From Haematococcus lacustris (lineage: Eukaryota > Chlorophyta > Chlorophyceae > Chlamydomonadales > Haematococcaceae): a stretch of DNA of 64,000 nucleotides. The stretch spans positions 4,539,890-4,603,889 of the forward strand of contig JASKMD010000003.1 in NCBI GenBank assembly GCA_030144725.1, written 5' to 3'. The notes beneath the pieces are model-generated. The model had not been told where the DNA came from. It saw only the letters and a list, made by a program, of their open reading frames with translations, and made no database searches. A program made the position numbers and the translations under genes. Of the stretch, positions 45,101 through 61,908 are shown piece by piece (positions within the stretch are counted from its first letter, which is position 1; each line of letters begins with the position of its first letter).

Positions 45101-45728
45101 ATGCCTGGTACTACATGTCTGGCATTGCTTTGTAATGCTAATATGCTGCCTGGCTGCGTATTGCTGGCAGGGCGGCTAGCAATGCCAGCACGTGCGGACC
45201 TGATGGGACGTGGGCCGGCGAGTCAGTGATCACTGTGAGTTCCTACACGGCACCCATGACCATGTCTTTCACAGCAGCAGCCGCTGCAGCACGGCTTCAC
45301 TGGTTCTTGGAGCAAGTGTGGGGTATGGGCTATCGCATGGATGGTCATGAGCCACGCCAAGGTCACACAACCGATGACGTCACCCCTTATCAAAGCTAGG
45401 CATTGGCACAGCTATGTTTCAAGCCTCGCTCTGCCCCATACACCTTTGTGATGATGTCATCATGTAGTCGTGTCCAAGTAGTCACGCACAAAACAGCTGA
45501 CGGGCAAAGCCATCCCAGGCAGCCATCCCAGGCTGGCAGTGCAAACGGTGTCAAACGTGTCAAACCACCATCATAATCAATTGCATATACTGTTGCATGC
45601 AGCTGCTTGGATTTGACGACCTGGGCACCGTGGGCTTCAATGCTGGCATCCTGTTCCTGCTGGCCAACGGCTTCTTGGCAATGGCCTACCTGGCGCTTTG
45701 GAACGTGGTCCGCCGCCAGCACCAGTAG
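36198..45728 (+). CDS. ABCG: ABCG-subfamily half-size ABC transporter
   Basis: Eighteen exons join in phase to 665 residues: 36198-36311, 36548-36694, 36937-37062, 38019-38111, 38624-38717, 39464-39567, 40093-40142, 40833-41020, 41317-41473, 42269-42407, 43041-43160, 43327-43487, 43790-43876, 44217-44254, 44600-44678, 44868-44978, 45171-45234, 45603-45728. The N-terminal nucleotide-binding domain has Walker A GASGAGKTSLLN (about residues 81-92, split by intron 2), ABC signature [11 protein letters not shown] (split by intron 5), Walker [13 protein letters not shown] and H-loop TIHQPSSE. The ABC2-type membrane domain follows, with about six helices (e.g. [28 protein letters not shown]), a Cys-containing outer loop ([10 protein letters not shown]) and a basic end (NVVRRQHQ). 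NBD-before-TMD order and size fit WBC/ABCG half-transporters, which dimerise to export lipids or other hydrophobic compounds. The substrate cannot be read from sequence. All key residues are intact. Confidence 0.94.
37300..37450. repeat. Two-copy ~110-bp tandem repeat, ABCG intron 3
   Basis: gcaacaccagcagggtaggc plus about 15 further nt occurs at 37302-37337 and again 110 bp later, with weaker similarity in the DNA before each copy. Confidence 0.6.
38729..39110. repeat. Direct repeat in ABCG intron 5
   Basis: About 60 bp (ggctcttgctagctgctctg ... catgcccaatgccca) at about 38731 recurs with some changes at about 39050, 320 bp downstream. Confidence 0.55.
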
Positions 45729-47020
45729 GCAGCCTGGGTGCAGCTCTACCCACGTACCTGACAGCGCTTGTCATCACCGTCACCAGCATTAGCTGCGTCA
45801 GGCATTCAGACACCATGTCCGTTATCAAGCTATGAGGCTATAGACATGATGGTAAAATGCACATAAGAATGCCATGCCATGCCATGCAGCTGTTGCATAC
45901 AGTGTCGAGGACCCCGCAAGGTGGGTTCCCACATGCTTGCACTGAAGGTGTTGTCAAAACATGGTATCCGGATAGCATGTGCAAATGTGCATGCCTTGTG
46001 CAGCAAGTGCGGTAGACGTGAATGCCTTGGGGGAAGATGTGAGGCTGTGTCTTAATAACTGCATAAGCCACACTATCATGTGAAGGGACTGTGAGAGTAG
46101 GGTGGATATGATCATGTTGTCTTGCTGCACCCACATGCGTACAAGTTCAAGACCTAGCTGGCATGTCACTGGTTGCATGCATGTGTGCATTATGTGTATG
46201 CCATGATTGTAAGCGCAAACATGTCACTTTAGAGGTTAGCACCACTCAGCATCAGAGGGAGTTCCTCAGCGCGCTTTAATCACACGCAAAGGCGCACAAG
46301 CAAAGGTACATAGGGGCTAGTAACGAAGGCATGCAGCTATTACAATGGACTTGTGTGCATACAATACTATGCAAAAACATCCACACTAGTTGTGATTTAA
46401 GGTGCGATGATAATGCCAATTGCGGCTGAAACGAGGCATCTGCTGCTAGTTTACATATGACGGCTAATGACCCCAACATGACGGACCTCAGAAGATTTTT
46501 AACGGTCACGGACATAGCGCTTCGGATGCAACTCACGCCTCTTCTCAGCTTGAAGAGCGCTCTTACAAGGATTGGCCAAAAATATGTGAGATGGTCAAAC
46601 TCGCAAAGGTCAACGATAGATCCCGTCCACATCAAAGACACGTTTGGAACTCGCAGGAGTTCGCACTCCTTTGCTGAGCCCTCCCCTGCTGGGCATCGCA
46701 CCGCTGGGTGAAGGTGAGCCCACCAAAGCCGCTGGCGCCTGCGCATTCGCGGCACATTGCTAGTGGGTGTAAGTAGGCAGCTGCTGCAGTCATCCTCCCT
46801 CTGCGGAGACGCACACCACAACTATGAGGCCACCATTTCCTTTGCACTTAAAGAGTGCGTGCCCCTCAGCATTTGCTGTGATTTGGTGGCTGCCGGCACG
46901 CACTCATGACTTGACTTGATGGCTCAAGTCGATCAAGCATCGCAAGCAGTGCTGTACTGGAGTGGCGGTGCACCGTGCTGCTGTTGCTGCAGCTCCATCA
47001 GCTCCACCGGCAGTTGACAA
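45729..47020. other. Intergenic; one 84-codon ORF of uncertain status
   Basis: Contains the ABCG 3' UTR and the CYP710 promoter. A plus-strand ORF at 46457-46711 (MTANDPNMTDLRRFLTVTDI, then a basic helical part) lies in DNA of lower G+C than its surroundings, overlapped by a longer minus-strand frame (46276-46821). Neither was recognised. Confidence 0.3.
46208..46212 (+). terminator. Possible TGTAA polyadenylation signal of the ABCG gene
   Basis: TGTAA is the usual poly(A) signal in volvocine algae. This is a candidate within 0.5 kb of the ABCG stop codon. Confidence 0.3.
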
Positions 47021-50000
47021 ATGAGCGCGGGTCCGCAGATCAGCACTTCGGGCTCGTCTGGCGCAAGCCCACTGCTCCCTTCTTTGTCGCTGGAGAGCCT
47101 GAGAAGCACTGCAGGCAGCGTTTTGAGCAGCCCGCCATCTACCACCACGGTGCTCGCCGTTGGTTCAGTAGCCATCGCGGGATACTGCCTCTACGAGCAG
47201 CTCTGCTTCTCCCTTTGGAGGCGCGGCAAAAATGGGAAGGTGTTGCCAGGTGCGTTACTGCCGACGTTGGTTTGCAATGCGTGTTGAGCGAGCTCGGTGA
47301 ACTCAACGGCTAGCTCAGCTGCAGTGGCCCCATGCTCAGCCAAGTAGCTGGTCATGGCTGCAGGTCCTAACCTAGCCACACCGGTCCTTGGTGGCATTGT
47401 TGAGATGATACGTGACCCATACAGCTTCTGGGAGAGGCAACGGAAATGGTCCTTCCCAGGCATGAGCTGGAACAGCATGTTGGGCAGCTTTTCCATCTTT
47501 GTCACAGACCCGGCTATCAGCCGGCATGTCTTCAACGCCAACAGTAAGGTGCTGCTGCTGCTGCGGCTGCTTCTACAGACGACACACACACACATACACA
47601 CACGCACCCCACGCTGATGGCCACCCCCACCCCCCTCCAGCCGCCATACTTGCACTCCCCCTCCATCACCAGGTACACACAGCCAGGGACTTCAATGCCC
47701 CAGTGGCGCCACAGCCTACTTACCAGGCTGTGTAGGCAGGTAGGGCAGGGTGCACATGGTGAGCACACATTGAGCACATCAAAGACAAGACATGGGCCCA
47801 CGATGCAGACCCACACCAGGCATACACCCTAGACACGACACTAGACATCGGGCACACTGAGCAGAGACACTGGACACGACATGAGCAGGGGACAGTGTGG
47901 CACAGGGTCAGTGTTGCCGGGGAGGCAGTGCAGCGCTGCAGCTTGGTGAGCACTGCCCCACCTGACCACCCTCCCCAGCACCCTTGCCAGCCATGACCCA
48001 GCCTAGGTATGGGCAAGACTGAGGTGCCATACCAGGCTGACAGCTATCGGACTTGTGCAAAACCAGCATCAGCACCAGGTGCCTGACTGCTGTGCACCAC
48101 CCTTAGCCTGTGCACCTCAGCAGCCTGCCCTCACTCTCCTCAGCCCTGGGCCATGCCTGGCCTCCTGACCTGCGTACTGCCGCCCAGCACTGTGTGGGCC
48201 CGCTCTGGTAGCTCGCTGCTGCCCTTTTTCCTCATTCATGGAAGCATGGGCCTCCTCACTCTGACTCCCTCCTCACCTCACACCTACCTCACTCTCATTT
48301 GCATTCTCACTTCACACACCTATCCTTACCCAGGCTTTACCCACCTGGTGGCTGAGGTCCTCCCCACCTAGCCTCCCACCCTGTGTGCTGAGTGCATTGA
48401 GGGTTTACGCTTCCCTTGGCAGCATGCCCCTGAGGACCCGGAGTGTCAAGAGGGTTTGTGGCCACAGCCATGTGCCCATCCCGCCCCACCTGGTTGTGTA
48501 TGCCCTGCTGCTGGCGCTCCACTACTGACCAGGATACCCTCCTGCTGGCCCTCCACCCCAGCGCCAAGGACGTGCTGGGGCCGCGCAACATTGCATTCCT
48601 GACTGGCCCTGACCACAAGGCCCTGCGCAAGTCCTTCCTTGCGCTGTTCACTCGCCGAGCCCTGTCCGTGAGTAAGGCTGGGGGAGGGGCCAGGGGAGGG
48701 GCCAGGGAAGGGGCCAGGGGAGGGGCCAGGGGAGGGTTGTGGGAGGGCGGGGGAGGGTAGGCAGCTGGGGTGGCAAGCAGGGAGGGTGGGCAGGCATGGA
48801 GCTCCTGGTGGACGGTAACAAGCCACCACTGCCAACCTGCAGTGGGAATGGAGCGCATGAAAATGGTAGCAGGCAAGCAAGGCAGGCGCAGGCAAGGAGT
48901 AGAAACGTGACCATGGTCTAGAGAGGAGAGGAGAGTCTTGTCAGTGCAGTATGCATTTAGATTCAGCAACCAGGGGTGTGCATCAGGTTTTTGAGAAATG
49001 AAGCCTGCTGCACTGCATGGCATGCAGCAGCAGGAGGGCAGGCAGCGGCTGCAGCAGCAGGCAGTGGCTGCAGCAGCAGGCAGCGGCAGCAGCAGCAGTC
49101 GTGTCATGCAGGCTAGCCCCGCACGCCTTGGCGCAGGTGTATGTGGTGAAGCAGGACGCGCTGATCTGTGAGCACCTCCAGCAGTGGGTGACAGCGCAGG
49201 GCGGAAGTGTGCAGACGTTCGGGGCGGCATGCGAGATCCGGCCATGGGTGCAGCGCATGAACGCCATGACCTCGCAGGAGGTGTTTGCAGGTACACCATG
49301 CGCGACGGCTGGCGCCAGGGCCGCAGTTAGCAACAGGAGCTGGCCCTCTTCCCTGCTCCCCTTTCCCTGCTGCTGTGCTGACCTGGCATCTCAGCAACAG
49401 GAGCTGGGCCCATGACCCATGGCTGGGGCTGGTGGGCTCCTATGACATGCCACAGGCTGGCAGCATGGCCCCAGGCAGCAGGAGGCAGGCAGTAGGGAGG
49501 CAGGCTGGCAGCAGGACCGGTTGTGTCTTGCCGGGTGTGTCAGGCATGAGGCAGTGGTGTTGCCGGGGATGATGACCTCAACAGCACGAGCCGCCCGCCC
49601 TCTGGGCACGGCCATGAGCTGCTCCTTTGATAGGAAGAGCTGAGGCACCCACTGCTGCTGCTGGAGGGGGAGGGGACCGGGCCAGGCACAGTCACACAGC
49701 ACCCCCTGGCAACACCTGCCTCGCCACACTGCCCTGCCTGCACGCCTGCCCTACCAGCCAGGTGCCCCAGGTGGTTGGGGAGGCAGTTTGTGTGTAGTAG
49801 GCGTTGTGAAACCAGTACTCAGGCTCAGTCATGCTCTGCCCAGTTCCCCTGAGCCATGCAGGCAAGTCGTGCTCACTTCCATGCTCAATATGCTTAATGG
49901 GCTCCGCCGCTTCACATCGCTGTTCCATGCCATCCACTCATCTTCTATCCCTGCTTGCGCCCTGGCACCCCTCCTCCCTTGCACCCACTGCCGCTGCCAG

Positions 50001-53000
50001 TCCTGCCTACCACCCCTCCCTGCCATACCACCCCTGCCTGCATGCCACTCTGCCCTGCGCTGCCCTGCCACCCTTCTTTCTCCCTCTCACCCTGGAGGCA
50101 CTGGTCTACCACCCCGCTGTCTCCCTCCCAGCTCACCTGCCTTGTATTGCTGGCTGCCTGGCCTCAGGTCCATACCTGGACAGCCCCGAGTTAAAAAACA
50201 AGTTCCTGGTGGCCTACCGCGCCATGACGGATGCCTTCCTGGCCTTCCCCGTGTGCGTGCCAGGCACAGCGGTGTGGAAAGGCTACCAAGGGCGTCTCTT
50301 CATCATCAAGGTGCGTTTGCGCAGAAGCCCTTCTCTTACTGTCAAGACCCCTCCTCCCTCCTTCTCCCTCCTTCTCCCTCCTCCTCCCTCCCACCCCTTC
50401 CTTTGAAGACCCCATCTCACGCTGTGCTTCCCTCCCTCTTCCTGCCCCCTTCTTTCTCCTCCTCCTTTCTACTGCCCCCTTATTTCTCCTCCTCCTCCCT
50501 CTTCTCCCCTCCACCCTCCACCCTCCTCCTCCCTCCTCCTGGTGCCGCAGAGCTCACTGTGGCTGCTGCTTGATGTCACCCCAGGTGCTGACCAAGGCAG
50601 CAGCACAGAGCAAGGCACGCATGGCCACAGGGCTGCATGAACCAGAGTGCCTGTTGGACTTCTGGTCACTCCAGGTGCGTGACCTGCCCTGATGCGACAC
50701 CTGCCCCTGGTGTGTGACTTGCACTCGTACTGCATTGCCTGGAGCAATACGGACACAGGGTGCTGGTGCCTAGCAGGCTGCTGTTGCCACACGATTTTAA
50801 TACAACCTTGAGTGCTTGCGACTCTGCTTGGTACTCTGGCATGTGATTTAGAACTCCCATGCATCTTCTGAGACTAGTTGACCACATGCCACGCCATGCC
50901 TGTGAAATAAACATGAATCAGGCGTGTGATAGAGTGAGTTTGATCAAGTGATGTATTGGTCGTCATGAACGCCATGTGAGGGGGGCAGCAGTGAGAGGCC
51001 GATGCCAGCAGCGGGGACATGGCCTGACCTTGACCTTGACCTCGGCCCGCTCTGAACCGTGCTGCTGTCACAGGTGTTGGCAGAAATTAAGGAGGCGGAA
51101 GCTTTGGGTGTGCCTCCCCCCTTTTACTGTGCCGACGAAAGGATGGCTGACAGCGTTATGGATTTCCTGTTTGCCAGCCAGGTCCGCTCACCATCACCTG
51201 CTGCTGCCCCTACCCCCTGCCCCTACTGCCCTGCTGCCCCTGCTACATTGCTGCTGCTGCTGCCCTGACTGCCCTTGCTGCTGCCAATGAGGCGCACCAA
51301 CAGCCACCTGCTCTGCCTCCAATCCCTACAAAGGTCCACATCAAAGGTCAGCATCATCAGCATGACATGGCGCTGGCCTGACTACAGCTGCCTCCTGTGT
51401 GTTCTGCTGCCTGGCCCGGTGCAGGACGCCAGCACCGCCTCCCTCGTACACACTGTGACACTAATGGCTGAGCACCCACACGTGCTGGACAAGGTAAGGC
51501 CAGCTGACCCAGCCCCTGACCCAGCCCCTGACCCAGCCCCAGCCCCTGACCCAGCCCCTGACCCAGCCCCTGACCCAGCCCCTGACCCTGACCCTGACCC
51601 TGACCCTGACCCTGACCCTGACCCTGACCCTGACCCTGACCCTGACCCTGACCCTGACCCTGACCCTGACCCAGCCCCTGACCCAGCCCCTGACCCAGCC
51701 CCTGACCCAGCCCCAGCCCCAGCCCGAGCCCCTGACCCTGGCCCTGACCCTGACCCTGACCCAGCCCCTGACCCAGCCCCAGCCCCTGACCCTGACCCTG
51801 ACCCTGACCCTGACCCTGACCCTGACCCTGACCCTGACCCTGACCCTGACCCTGACGCCTTGACGTTGATGATGGGATGAGGGGATGAGGCCTGGCTGTG
51901 GTCACCTCAGGTGCGGGCGGAGCAGCGCTCACTGCGGGCAGACCTGAACGCCCCCATCACCGGGGAGGTCCTGGCGCAGATGAAGTACACCAAGCAGGTC
52001 AGGGAAGGTCAGGTCAGGTCAGACCAGGTCAGGGAGGGGCAGGTCAGATCAGGCCAGGTCAGGGGGAGAGTGTCAGGTCAGACCAGGGCAGGGGGGTTAC
52101 ATGAATTACACCAAGCATGTTTGTTTTCTTGTATTGCCCCTTATGATGGCAATGGTGGTGGTGGAGGCGCCTCTTGTGTTGTTCATGCAAGCATGGTTCC
52201 CCGCTAAGCTTGTGGCTCAGCTCTGCTGGTGTTGGTGGTGTTGTTGTTGTTGGTGGTGGTGGTGTTGCAGGTTGTGAAGGAGATACTGCGCTTCCGGCCC
52301 CCCGCCCCCATGGTGCCCCAGCAGGCCCAGGCGCCCTTCAAGCTCACTGAGGACTACACAGCACCTAAGGGCGCCATGATCATCCCATCCATCTGGTCAG
52401 CATGCATGCAGGTGGGCTGGGGCTGGGCTTGGATGGGGCAGACCAGGGGGTTGGGGCGAGAGGGCTGCGGCAGGGGGTTTACAGCCACAGGGAGAGGCAG
52501 GGTTGCTGAGGCCAGCCATGGCCAGGCGGTGCTGGGAGGCTGAAGGCTGCTATTCACCCTAACCCTAACCCTAACCTTCCACAGCAGCCACATGTGTTGC
52601 CAGATCAAGCCCTATTCCTGCTCCCCTTTCCCTGCTGCTGTGCTGACCTGGCATCTCAGCAACAGGAGCTGGGCCCATGACCCATGGCTGGGGCTGGTGG
52701 GCTCCTATGACATGCCACAGGCTGGCAGCATGGCCCCAGGCAGCAGGAGGCAGGCAGTAGGGAGGCAGGCTGGCAGCAGGACCGGTTGTGTCTTGCCGGG
52801 TGTGTCAGGCATGAGGCAGTGGTGTTGCCGGGGATGATGACCTCAACAGCACGAGCCGCCCGCCCTCTGGGCACGGCCATGAGCTGCTCCTTTGATAGGA
52901 AGAGCTGAGGCACCCACTGCTGCTGCTGGAGGGGGAGGGGACCGGGCCAGGCACAGTCACACAGCACCCCCTGGCAACACCTGCCTCGCCACACTGCCCC

Positions 53001-54312
53001 TGACTGCACGCCACTCTGCCCTGCCAGCCAGGTGCCAGCTAGCTTCTTGACCTATGCCTAAACTTGACTAAGCATACAATGCTGTGGGTCGCTGCTGCTG
53101 CTGACATTGAGCACAATCCTGACCCTGCCTCCGCAATACCTGACACTCTGACACCCTGAGCACTGCAGGGTTACAGCCAGCCTGAGAAGTTTGACCCTGA
53201 TCGCTTCAGCCCAGAGCGGCAGGAGGACATCAAGCACGCCGCAAACTTCATGGTGTTCGGCCACGGCCCACACTACTGTGTAGGTGAGCGGGCTAGGGCA
53301 CAGCGCAGCACAGGGGGCATGACGAGAGCAGGCAAAGGCAGGGTTCACATGGCAGGTTGCAGGGGCAGGGCGGGGCGGGGCGGGGCGGGGGCAGGGCAGG
53401 ATTAGATAGTCAGGCCAAAGTGCTGCAGGGTGTTCCAGGGCGCACTTGGAGCTGTATGGCCTTGGGTTGATGAGCTGGACCATGAGCTGCCTGGCTGGCT
53501 GCGGTGGTGTCCTGGCCACAGGCAAGGAGTACGCCATGAACCACTTGGCCACCTTCTTGGCCCGCATCTCCACCTCCCTGGAATGGAGCCGGGTTCGCAG
53601 CAAGGTGTGGCCAGGGCCAAAGTGGGGCAGCTGAGGGCAGGGGTGAGGTAGCTGGAGTCAAGAGGGAGGGAAGGCCGAGGGCAGGGTTGAAGTATAGATG
53701 AAGGGGTGGGTGGGTGAAGGCAGGGCTGAGGGAGGGTCAAAAGCTTAGCCCTTAAGGTTCACGAGCTTAGTCCCTAGCTGTGGTCAGGAGTGGTTCAGGG
53801 AGCTTAGGAGGGACAGAGCTTAGCCTAGCTTAGCTTAGGGTGAAGCTGTCAGGGGACACGAGGGGCCATCACAGGGGCCATCACAGCCAAGAGTGGGGCA
53901 GTATGGAAGCAGGAGTGGTAGGGCAGGGGTGACGCAGGAGTGATAGGGCAGGGGCACCGGATGGCACCTGGCAGGGCAGCACAGCACCAAGCCATAACTT
54001 GAGCAATGGTAGCCCTAGTAGCCGCGATGGCCCTTTGTAATCAAGCCGAGGCGTTCGCATCGCTCTTGGTCTGACCCGGCCCTGCAGGCCTGATGCCCTG
54101 CAGGCGCTGCTCTGTGGGGCTGCCTGCAAACCCCACTGGCCCCAGCCCCTCCCTCTGAAGCAGCAGCTGCTGCCCTGGCCTTGGCGCAGGTCAGCGACAA
54201 AACCCTGTACCTGCCCACCATCTACCCGGGTGACTCGGTGTTCTCCTTTAAGTGGCAGCTGGAGGCCGCCAGGGCGCTGGCCCCACTCAGCGCCACCAAT
54301 GGCAAGCACTGA
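47021..54312 (+). CDS. CYP710: Cytochrome P450 of the CYP710 family, sterol C-22 desaturase
   Basis: Thirteen exons join in phase to 553 residues: 47021-47249, 47364-47548, 48533-48667, 49137-49290, 50168-50310, 50585-50674, 51074-51181, 51425-51493, 51911-51997, 52271-52411, 53169-53283, 53522-53604, 54190-54312. An N-terminal membrane anchor (about residues 42-60) is followed by blocks diagnostic of CYP710/CYP61: DPYSFWERQRKWSFPGMSWN, DPAISRHVFNANS and HKALRKSFLALFTRRALS. The I-helix has FASQDASTASL, the K-helix ExxR is E404-R407, then PDRFSPER, and the haem loop is FGHGPHYCVG with C484 as thiolate ligand. The enzyme inserts the C-22(23) double bond in the sterol side chain (ergosterol/poriferasterol-type sterols) at the ER, using a P450 reductase. 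Exon 2 uses a gtgctg donor, chosen because it keeps frame and family spacing. Two introns carry a duplicated repeat. Confidence 0.92.
49352..49734 (+). repeat. Dispersed repeat, copy 1 (CYP710 intron 4)
   Basis: About 383 bp appear identical to 52617-52999 in the same orientation. Similarity continues with mismatches for about 30 bp on the right. No coding capacity and no obvious terminal repeats were seen. Confidence 0.92.
51502..51855. repeat. (CCCTGA)n / (CCAGCCCCTGA)n array, CYP710 intron 8
   Basis: About 55 hexameric units, with blocks where CCCTGA alternates with CCAGCC. The block order suggests local duplications. The array lies between the I-helix exon and the next exon. Confidence 0.95.
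52617..52999 (+). repeat. Dispersed repeat, copy 2 (CYP710 intron 10)
   Basis: Second copy of the 49352-49734 sequence, 3265 bp downstream, immediately after a short (CCCTAA)n run at 52556-52577. The near-perfect match implies a recent duplication. Confidence 0.92.
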
Positions 54313-54450
54313 CAAGCACTGTCCCACTCAGCGCCACCAATGGCAAGCGGAGTGACTGAGCTGACTGACCCGCTGCTGACGCACTGGCTGTGGGGAGGGG
54401 CGTGGGGGCCGACCACCTTGGGCTGACTTTGAGCTGGCATGACAGCCATG

Positions 54451-54500
54451 TGGGGTGGGGTGGGGTGGGGTGGGGTGGGGTGGGGTGAGGTGGGGTGGCT
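54451..54500. repeat. (GGGGT)n, 10 copies
   Basis: Same pentamer as in the ClpB intron at 5933-6075, here 140 bp after the CYP710 stop codon. Confidence 0.9.
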
Positions 54501-56133
54501 GCTGGTCCAGGGTCCACAGGCAATAGTTTAGGTGGATGGCGCCCATGCGATGTGCATGGAAACATAATCCCACTGGCAAAACACCACCCCTAGTGAGGGT
54601 CCTATCATTCTGCCTTGGCGTTGGTACTTGTTGCCCGCTGGGCTGATAAGCTGAACAACCCACTAAGACACTGCGCAAGCCGTCAGCCACTGGGTTGCTA
54701 GCCCACCCGCCCACCTGGAGGTTCGGTACTGCCTTGGCAAGGGAAGGTGGTGCCTAAGAGTTGAGTCCAGGCAAAGAGGTGGCTGGCACTGTGGAGCCGC
54801 TGCTGACAGGGCAGGGGAGGTGGCTGGGCAGCAGAGCTCGAGCCAGGCAAAAGCAAGGGCAGGGGCCCTGGGCCAAAGCACTAGCTGGCCTAGGGATGTT
54901 GAGCATGCGTGTCTGAGAGCGAGATAGAAGAGAGGTGGAATGCTAGATGAGGGCTCACCCAGACGGGCACACCCAGCCAGTGCTGGTTGGCACCAGGAAC
55001 GTTTCACCAGGAACGTTTCCCCTACTCTTCTACCTGATGCCCTGCATCGTGAACACCCTGTATGGCCACATTCTATCACACCCGCCGCACATTTGATGGT
55101 GGGATGAGTACGCTTGATCACGGCACGGAGTGAATTGCGTATGGGAGGCTGGCAAGTGAGGCCAGGAGCAGGGGTCAACAACAGGGCAGGGCCACAGGAG
55201 GGGGTCAGGGTGTGGTTTGACAGGCGACAGTGCATGTGGTGTGCATGGGCGACCATGCCGACCTCACTACACCACATTCGAACGAACCCCTTCAATCATT
55301 GGATGATGCCTGTTCGTGGCGAAGCAGAAGCAATCCGTAAGCAGAACTAGTCACCACCAGCCTCACCTAGGTCGTGGAGGCTGCTGATGACAACCTATTT
55401 CCCTGATGCAAGCGCTGGCCATGTGCTTTGGGTGTAGTCAACCGCCAGCGGGGCAAAACCCACCTTATTCCCAGCCCCAATGACCAACCTGCACGCCAAC
55501 GGCTCGCGGCCTGGCACTGAGCAATGAGCGGCACTGGCATTGCGTTCAGTGAACAGACTGCACGACACAGGCTGATGACGAGCCCGTACCCACACAAACG
55601 AACCGTGCATCACCTTGAAAAGTCACAAACGTCCCAGACCACATCACACAGCGACACAATGACTGGGATGAAGCGGACAAGATGAGCAGGCAGCTGAATG
55701 AATGAGCCAGCCCATCAAGGGTGTATGCAAAGGCAAGGCTTCTCAGCCTGGCTGAAGGTCAGACCCTCCCAACTCTGATAAAACCTTTTACACAACCATG
55801 TCATGGACATTCCGGTGCCGAGACGTGTGCGATTAACGTAGCACCGTGCGGCATGCGATGACCGCTTAGTCTTCTATACGCCCGTAATGCCAGGAACCCC
55901 GTAAACGAAAAAGTGCGCCCACCAATCAGCCGGTCGCTCTCACCACATCGCGCAGCGCAAGTCAGCTATGGGAGTGCTTCGCAATACCGTGGTTGCCTCC
56001 TAACGCTCTAAAGGCAAGTACAGCCGGCGCTTGTGATTCCTCCCGGCTCAATTAACCCGACAGTGTTTCCTGGATGTAGACGCGCGCCCAGTTCTACTTC
56101 TGTGGAGGCATACCCGTTGATGACCATAAAGCT

Positions 56134-56141
56134 TATATATA
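56134..56141 (+). promoter_or_regulatory. TATATATA box in AT-rich tract
   Basis: A clear TATATATA with flanking aagct/acc. About 155 bp downstream there is a perfect 7-bp hairpin (aagaagc-atttca-gcttctt, 56296-56315). The two together could delimit a short non-coding transcript; direction is ambiguous because the box is palindromic. Confidence 0.28.
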
Positions 56142-57302
56142 CCTTCCATAGTGTCTTGTTGAACCGCTAGAGCATACAACTACTCCGTCTTACGCGTGAC
56201 AGCGCGAGCGACACAAATGACGAGTGAAAGCTAATCGATGCTAAGAAGTATGCAGCTGTCCTAATCGCAGCATTAGCAGTGGTGTGGGTGCGTTAAAGAA
56301 GCATTTCAGCTTCTTAGGTTTCAAACTCGCGGTTCCGGCCATCGCAACACAAAGCGCGATTGCACACATACTTGCGTATGCGTCATCACGGCATCATTAG
56401 GAAGGTCGAGGGTGGAGGAGGCGTGCATGGTGATATCTGCCCACAAAATGTATGCCAGGTTCACGCCCAGGTAGCGCATCATGTACACATTTAATAGAGC
56501 TGAGGACAGGCATTCCGTGTAGCCAAGCGAGTCCTCTACACACTGGTGTGTTTCGATGCGCAATCGGCATCCTGAGCGAGAAATAAACCTCGTGTAAAGG
56601 ACACACCCTCTTTTCAATAGAGTTGGGAGGCTCTGACTGAAGGAGGAAGTAATGCAACATGCGGGAGTCCTCAACCACGCACCCCTCAGATTGATCTAGC
56701 CTACATGCCAAGTACACGGGCTTAGACTCTATAGTAGAGCGGGGTAGGTCATTGGGCTGTGACCCCCCTGTTCACTTCACGGGGTTTAGGGTACCTGGCT
56801 TTAGGGTGGCCAGCTTCACACTTGCATGCGCCATACAAATGTTACATTCCTCCCCTCCTACAAGGCCTCCTGACGAGGCCTGCATGGGACACCCCCTATC
56901 CCACCCCAAACCACTGGACCCAACCCTACTCACACCACCCTGCATATTTGATGCCTCAGTAGCCTGGTTCCCCTTCTCATGCCCATGTAACATCCGACCC
57001 CAGAAGCCAGGCTGCTGCTTTCAGCCGCTGCCTCCTCTGCCTCCCTGCCTGCCTGCCCCCTCTGCCTCCCTCCCTGGCCGCACCCCTGATAAAATCTATC
57101 TGGTCTGTAAGAGTTTAACAACGACTCTTGCGCAGGGCACTGCAGTCTGTCCCTGGCCAGCAACTGAGCACCAGCTTTGCCGGCCATGTTAGGGGGTTTT
57201 AACTGAAAGTCAAACTTCGCCCATGCTGCCAGCCAGCCCACATGTGACCTGCACAGCTCACGCACCAGCCCTGAGTGCGGAGCCTGGCCCTGCCCCCTGC
57301 AG

Positions 57303-61908
<4,606 letters not shown>

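Larger units (their letters stand above)
54313..57302. other. Gene-poor region; possible core promoter
   Basis: No gene was recognised. Minus-strand open frames at 54663-55295 and 56321-56717 match nothing known to me; the second has a hydrophobic stretch, LLNVYMMRYLGVNLAYILWA. From about 55750 to 56720 the DNA is markedly AT-richer than the gene regions. Directly after the CYP710 stop, a 25-bp piece including the end of the coding sequence (cactcagcgccaccaatggc) is duplicated at 54325-54349. Confidence 0.35.

Noticed and set aside
46276..46821. 181-codon minus-strand ORF
   Set aside because: No recognisable domain, overlaps an opposite small ORF, and sits in the intergenic region between ABCG and CYP710; not listed as a gene.
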